Assembly (NCBI GenBank): GCA_013287845.1 | Contig: JABDDA010000010.1 | Span: 1 to 37,682 of the forward strand | Length of the DNA: 37,682 bases | DNA from: Gammaproteobacteria bacterium | GTDB taxonomy: Bacteria; Pseudomonadota; Gammaproteobacteria; DSM-16500 | Reading direction: 5' to 3' | Part shown: piece by piece, positions 34,642 to 37,682 of the stretch | How the letters are laid out: each line of letters opens with the position of its first letter | How positions within the stretch are numbered: the stretch's first letter is position 1 | Translations under genes and position numbers: made by a program | Notes under the pieces: model-generated | What the model saw: only the letters and a program-made list of their open reading frames with translations | What the model was told of the DNA's origin: nothing | Database searches by the model: none

Positions 34642-36003
34642 ATGAAAAAAACCTATCCCATTTTATTCGCGCTTCTCCTCTTCTTTTCATTGAATACGTT
34701 CGCAAGTATTCCCGTGAGTCCCAGCTTAGCGCCTATGTTAAAAAAAGCGTTACCCGCTGTTGTGAATATCCGCGCCCCGCTAAAAATTACTGATCTCAAC
34801 ACACTCAATCGGTTACAAAAAGAAAAAGCAAAAGAAGAAGGAAATAATGGGGACAGCAATGCACCTGTTCCTGACAAAGTGCTTTCTGTTGCATCCGGTG
34901 TGATTGTAGATGCCGATAAAGGTTATATTCTCACGAATGCACACGTGATTAATGAAGCACAAAATATTGTTGTCACACTCAGTGATGGACATCACTACAC
35001 TGCAAAAATGATTGGCATGGATAAAGCCTCTGACATTGCACTGTTACAAATTCATGCAAAAAATTTAACAGCTATTCCTGTTGCAGATTCAAATTCATTA
35101 AAAGTCGGTGATGTGGTTGCTGCCATTGGAAATCCATTTGGTTTAAATCAAACAGTCACTTCAGGCATTATTAGTGCGCTCGGTCGAACTACATTAGGAA
35201 TTGAAAATTACGAAAACTTTATTCAAACCGATGCGCCGATTAATCCAGGCAATTCGGGCGGCGCATTGATTAATACAGAAGGCCAACTGATTGGAATTAA
35301 CACAGCTATTCTTGCGCCTGATCGTGGCAGCATTGGAATTGGTTTTGCAATTCCATCCAATATGGCAAAAAGTGTCATGCAACAACTCATTCAATATGGA
35401 AATGTAAAACGCGGTGTGCTCGGTGTGGGCGCACAAGACATTACACCGGATCTTGCGAGTGCATTTAATTTAAGTCCTGCCAGCGGTGCTGTAGTCACTT
35501 TAGTGGTTGCGAATTCACCTGCGCAAAATGCAGGATTGCAAGTCGGTGATATCATGACAGCGATTGATGGCACTGAAGTAAAAAATGCAAATGATGTAAT
35601 TAATGTCATTGGATTTTTACGCGTCGATTCTAAAATTAAAATTTCAATTTTAAGAAAAAATAAATCACAAACATTGACGGCGACATTATCGGATCCACAA
35701 AAACGTCAGCAAGAAAATCAAGAAAAAAATCCTTTCTTGTATGGGGTTGCGTTAAAAGATTTCACTGCGTTTAGTCCTGTTCACGGCGATATTAAAGGCA
35801 TTCTTGTTGTGACTGTGGATGAAGAAAGTAATGCGTGGCGTTCTGATTTGCGCCCGGGAGATATTATTACTTCTGCAAATCAAGAGAAAGTGACTTCTGT
35901 TGCAGAATTACAAAAAGTTGCGGCTGATTCGAAAAATTTATTATTGGTAAATGTGTTGCGTGGACCGACGGCGTTCTTTTTGGTGATTAGTCCGGAACAA
36001 TAA
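34642..36003 (+). CDS. degP: Periplasmic serine protease, DegP/DegQ/MucD type
   Basis: 453 residues. Signal peptide ending in TFA-S (about 21). HtrA protease domain with His101 (LTNAHVI), Asp131 (ASDIALLQ) and Ser205 (NPGNSGGAL). PDZ1 covers about 225-345 and PDZ2 about 365-450. It degrades or refolds misfolded envelope proteins. The length (DegQ 455, DegP 474) and the short LA loop favour DegQ or MucD. AAAGGA precedes the ATG. No rseA/mucAB genes lie next to it. Confidence 0.95.
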   Translation: MKKTYPILFALLLFFSLNTFASIPVSPSLAPMLKKALPAVVNIRAPLKITDLNTLNRLQKEKAKEEGNNGDSNAPVPDKVLSVASGVIVDADKGYILTNAHVINEAQNIVVTLSDGHHYTAKMIGMDKASDIALLQIHAKNLTAIPVADSNSLKVGDVVAAIGNPFGLNQTVTSGIISALGRTTLGIENYENFIQTDAPINPGNSGGALINTEGQLIGINTAILAPDRGSIGIGFAIPSNMAKSVMQQLIQYGNVKRGVLGVGAQDITPDLASAFNLSPASGAVVTLVVANSPAQNAGLQVGDIMTAIDGTEVKNANDVINVIGFLRVDSKIKISILRKNKSQTLTATLSDPQKRQQENQEKNPFLYGVALKDFTAFSPVHGDIKGILVVTVDEESNAWRSDLRPGDIITSANQEKVTSVAELQKVAADSKNLLLVNVLRGPTAFFLVISPEQ

Positions 36004-36010
36004 ACGAAGC

Positions 36011-36108
36011 GGATCCGAGCCGCGCGCTAAGCCAAGCGTGTATGTACTAAATAATTTCTCGGTAATAGAAAGTTTGTACACGCTTGCTTACGCGCGCGGC
36101 TCGGATCC
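36011..36108 (-). repeat. REP-like long hairpin, copy 4
   Basis: Outer stem of 17 bp (ggatccgagccgcgcgc with its complement), a one-base register shift, then the inner caagcgtgta stem. On the minus strand the loop has accgagaaattatttag. It lies between the convergent degP-type gene and the mla operon, so it stands at the 3' end of both. Confidence 0.85.
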
Positions 36109-36134
36109 TATCGCAAAAACCTTATTTTTTATTT

Positions 36135-36431
36135 CTAAAAGAATTTTCTAACTCCAGCGACTTCTGCAATTGAAATTAGCTGTGATGGAATATTTTTAAA
36201 AATAATTTTCTTTTTTAATTTTTTTGCGCATTTAATCCATTCGATTAATAACGCAATTGCTGCACTATTCACAGCTGTGACTTCTGACAAATCCAAATCA
36301 AAACAATCCTCTGAATTATTTTTCATTTGCAGCGCACTGGATTCTAATACCGTCATGACGGTAAAAAAATCCAATACACCCGAAACAAAAAAACAATTAT
36401 TTTTAAAAATTATTTTCGCACTCGAATTCAT
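36135..36431 (-). CDS. mlaB: MlaB-like STAS domain protein
   Basis: 98 residues. A STAS fold with DLSEVTAVNSAAIALLIEW, in which the conserved Ser/Thr region of STAS loops is present (Ser56). MlaB binds the ATPase MlaF and supports the MlaFEDB lipid transporter. Last gene of the operon, 4-bp overlap with mlaC. Confidence 0.88.
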   Translation of the reverse strand: MNSSAKIIFKNNCFFVSGVLDFFTVMTVLESSALQMKNNSEDCFDLDLSEVTAVNSAAIALLIEWIKCAKKLKKKIIFKNIPSQLISIAEVAGVRKFF

Positions 36432-37051
36432 TGAGCATTATTTCCCGCATTATGTTCCTCTAATTTTTGGATTAAATCCTGCATATTGCCTCGCGAAAGT
36501 TGATCTGCAAATTGCGAACGAAAACTTTCTAGCATACTCACGCCTTCCACAATTAAATCATATAATTTCCATTCAGATCCGCGCAGAATCAAACGATACC
36601 CTACTGCAATCGAAGGGCCATCCGTACGTATAATTGTACTATCCACTTTCACATTATCTTTTCCTTGATACCCTCCACGCACAGGATAAAAACGTATTGT
36701 TTCATCTTTATATTCAGCTAATGCAGACGCATACGTGCGTACTAACATGGTTGTAAATTCTTTTTCGAATTTTGAGCGCTGTTCTGGTGTTGCTTCATTC
36801 CACACGCGCGGTGGTAAAACACGCTTAGACATTTCTGGAATATCCGCATGCGGAACCACTAATGCATTTGCAAACGAATAAACAAGTGTAGGATTTTCTT
36901 TTAACGTTGTTTGATTTTCTTGTAACTTTGCAATCATTTTATCTGCAATGCCATTTAATAAACTCACCGGATCACTTGCATTGGCAGCTAATGTTATCGT
37001 CATCCATAACATCATTAAAAAAGTTGCGCTTAATAAAATTATTTTTTTCAT
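36428..37051 (-). CDS. mlaC: Periplasmic phospholipid carrier MlaC
   Basis: 207 residues. Signal peptide (about 1-23), then the Tol-Tol/MlaC domain: RVLPPRVWNEATPEQRSKF, FTTMLVRTYASAL, VGYRLILRGSEWKLYDLIVEGVS. The last block is the family hallmark. MlaC ferries phospholipids between the outer-membrane MlaA complex and the inner-membrane transporter. GGAG precedes the ATG, inside the mlaD end; ATGA overlaps on both sides. Confidence 0.95.
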   Translation of the reverse strand: MKKIILLSATFLMMLWMTITLAANASDPVSLLNGIADKMIAKLQENQTTLKENPTLVYSFANALVVPHADIPEMSKRVLPPRVWNEATPEQRSKFEKEFTTMLVRTYASALAEYKDETIRFYPVRGGYQGKDNVKVDSTIIRTDGPSIAVGYRLILRGSEWKLYDLIVEGVSMLESFRSQFADQLSRGNMQDLIQKLEEHNAGNNAQ

Positions 37052-37548
37052 TTCTTTTCTCCAGTGGTTGACGTTTTTTCTTTAGAAGAATTATTTCCTA
37101 ATTTAAATAATAATTGTCCAATCAGTTTTTCTAAAATCATTGCTGAATGTGTTTCTTGCAGCTGACTGCCTTCTTTTAAAAATTCATTGCTGTACATGGG
37201 AATGAGTTCAATATAATTATCGCCTAATAATCCTGCTGTTAAAATAGATGCTGCAGAATCACTTGGAATTGTATTAAATTCTTTGCGAATGCGCATAATC
37301 ACAATCGCTTTAAATGAACTTGGATCTAACATAATTCCTGAGACTTCACCGATATTCACTCCACCCATTTTCACAGGTGCGCGCACTTTCAATTGACCAA
37401 TATCATCAAATTGCGCTGTCACGGTGTATCCTTCTGTTTTAAAAAAACTAGTCAGCCCGCTCACTTTAAATGCTAAAACAAATAATGCGAGCAATGCGGC
37501 TAAAACAAATAATCCGACGAGTGCTTCTATACTTCGTTGTGACAACAT
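37048..37548 (-). CDS. mlaD: MCE-domain protein MlaD
   Basis: 166 residues. A single N-terminal membrane helix (about 8-28), then one MCE domain (YTVTAQFDDIGQLKVRAPV, GVNIGEVSGI, ILTAGLLGDNYIEL). MlaD forms the hexameric ring of the MlaFEDB transporter. The ATG at 37548 was chosen: AGGAG is 7 bases upstream of it but only 1 base from the alternative ATG at 37554. It shares its first base with the mlaE stop. Confidence 0.94.
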   Translation of the reverse strand: MLSQRSIEALVGLFVLAALLALFVLAFKVSGLTSFFKTEGYTVTAQFDDIGQLKVRAPVKMGGVNIGEVSGIMLDPSSFKAIVIMRIRKEFNTIPSDSAASILTAGLLGDNYIELIPMYSNEFLKEGSQLQETHSAMILEKLIGQLLFKLGNNSSKEKTSTTGEKK

Positions 37549-37682
37549 TACCATTCTCCTATCATCATTGTAGTCAACACAAAATCTAATCCTAAAATCG
37601 CAAGCGATGAATAAACGACTGTGCGTGTGGTTGCATTTGCAATTCCTGCAGAAGTCGGTTCAGCATAATAACCTTGATAAAC
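37548..37682 (-). CDS. mlaE: Permease MlaE, 3' end (rest outside window)
   Basis: 44 codons of the C-terminus: [22 protein letters not shown] then [17 protein letters not shown] and LDFVLT are the conserved end of MlaE, the membrane permease of the MlaFEDB phospholipid transporter. The TAA stop overlaps the mlaD ATG by one base. mlaF is expected further along the minus strand, outside the window. Confidence 0.92.
   Translation of the reverse strand, partial: VYQGYYAEPTSAGIANATTRTVVYSSLAILGLDFVLTTMMIGEW

Noticed and set aside
14583-36108. CRISPR array among the repeated palindromes
   Set aside because: Copies are kilobases apart, each is a long hairpin, and no regular short repeat-spacer pattern or cas gene exists.
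36277-36633. 118-codon plus-strand frame over mlaB/mlaC
   Set aside because: Antisense shadow of two well-supported overlapping genes.

Overview
This AT-rich window looks like chromosome of a gammaproteobacterium related to the Legionella/Coxiella group (Legionellales). That placement is inference. It rests on the bamD / rluD-pgeF divergent pair, the ubiG-phosphatase pair, the mlaEDCB order, a PmrA/PmrB-type two-component pair, and two promoters carrying tandem cTTAATATT half-sites 11 bp apart. That layout is the PmrA box known from Legionella and Coxiella, where PmrA drives Dot/Icm effector genes. No Dot/Icm apparatus gene lies in this window.

Layout. 1-1690: 3' part of RNase E with a His-rich tail. 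1798-4459: a Trm112-like zinc protein, a secreted protein with eight Asp-box repeats, and a uracil-DNA-glycosylase-like protein that lacks the catalytic Asp. 4512-6545: a eukaryotic-like Ser/Thr kinase with a coiled-coil C-terminus, an effector candidate. 6671-8694: pmrA-pmrB-type regulator and sensor. 8712-14577: an AddB-like / AddA-like nuclease-helicase pair. 14583-15435: a REP-associated tyrosine transposase (RAYT) between two inverted ~100-bp hairpins. 15436-15845: two tandem palindromes and a DUF4143-like gene remnant. 15846-17341 (minus): a minor-pilin operon pilV-pilW-pilX, with pilV reduced to 47 codons. 17384-20014: phhB, a hotdog thioesterase, serC and a MarC-type membrane protein.

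20015-23718 is the most unusual block. Two tandem paralogous multi-pass membrane proteins of no family I recognise each sit behind a near-perfect PmrA box with identical spacing to a TATAAT -10 element. They share a strongly conserved C-terminal tail. The second copy is split by a -1 frameshift exactly at A AAA AAG, the slippery heptamer used by dnaX. Palindromic repeats bound the block on both sides. The pmrAB-like pair about 11 kb upstream makes a plausible local regulator-target circuit.

23719-36003 is mostly housekeeping: fumC and pepN (minus), ubiG, a Gph/MupP-type phosphatase, ygfZ, nadE, bamD (minus), rluD, pgeF and a DegP/DegQ protease. 36135-37682 (minus) carries mlaB, mlaC, mlaD and the 3' end of mlaE. 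Intergenic gaps in the second half hold at least four families of palindromic repeat. No tRNA, rRNA, CRISPR array or complete insertion sequence other than the RAYT unit was seen. Gaps longer than 300 bp are 15264-15845 and 29792-30156, and both are filled by the repeats and remnants described.
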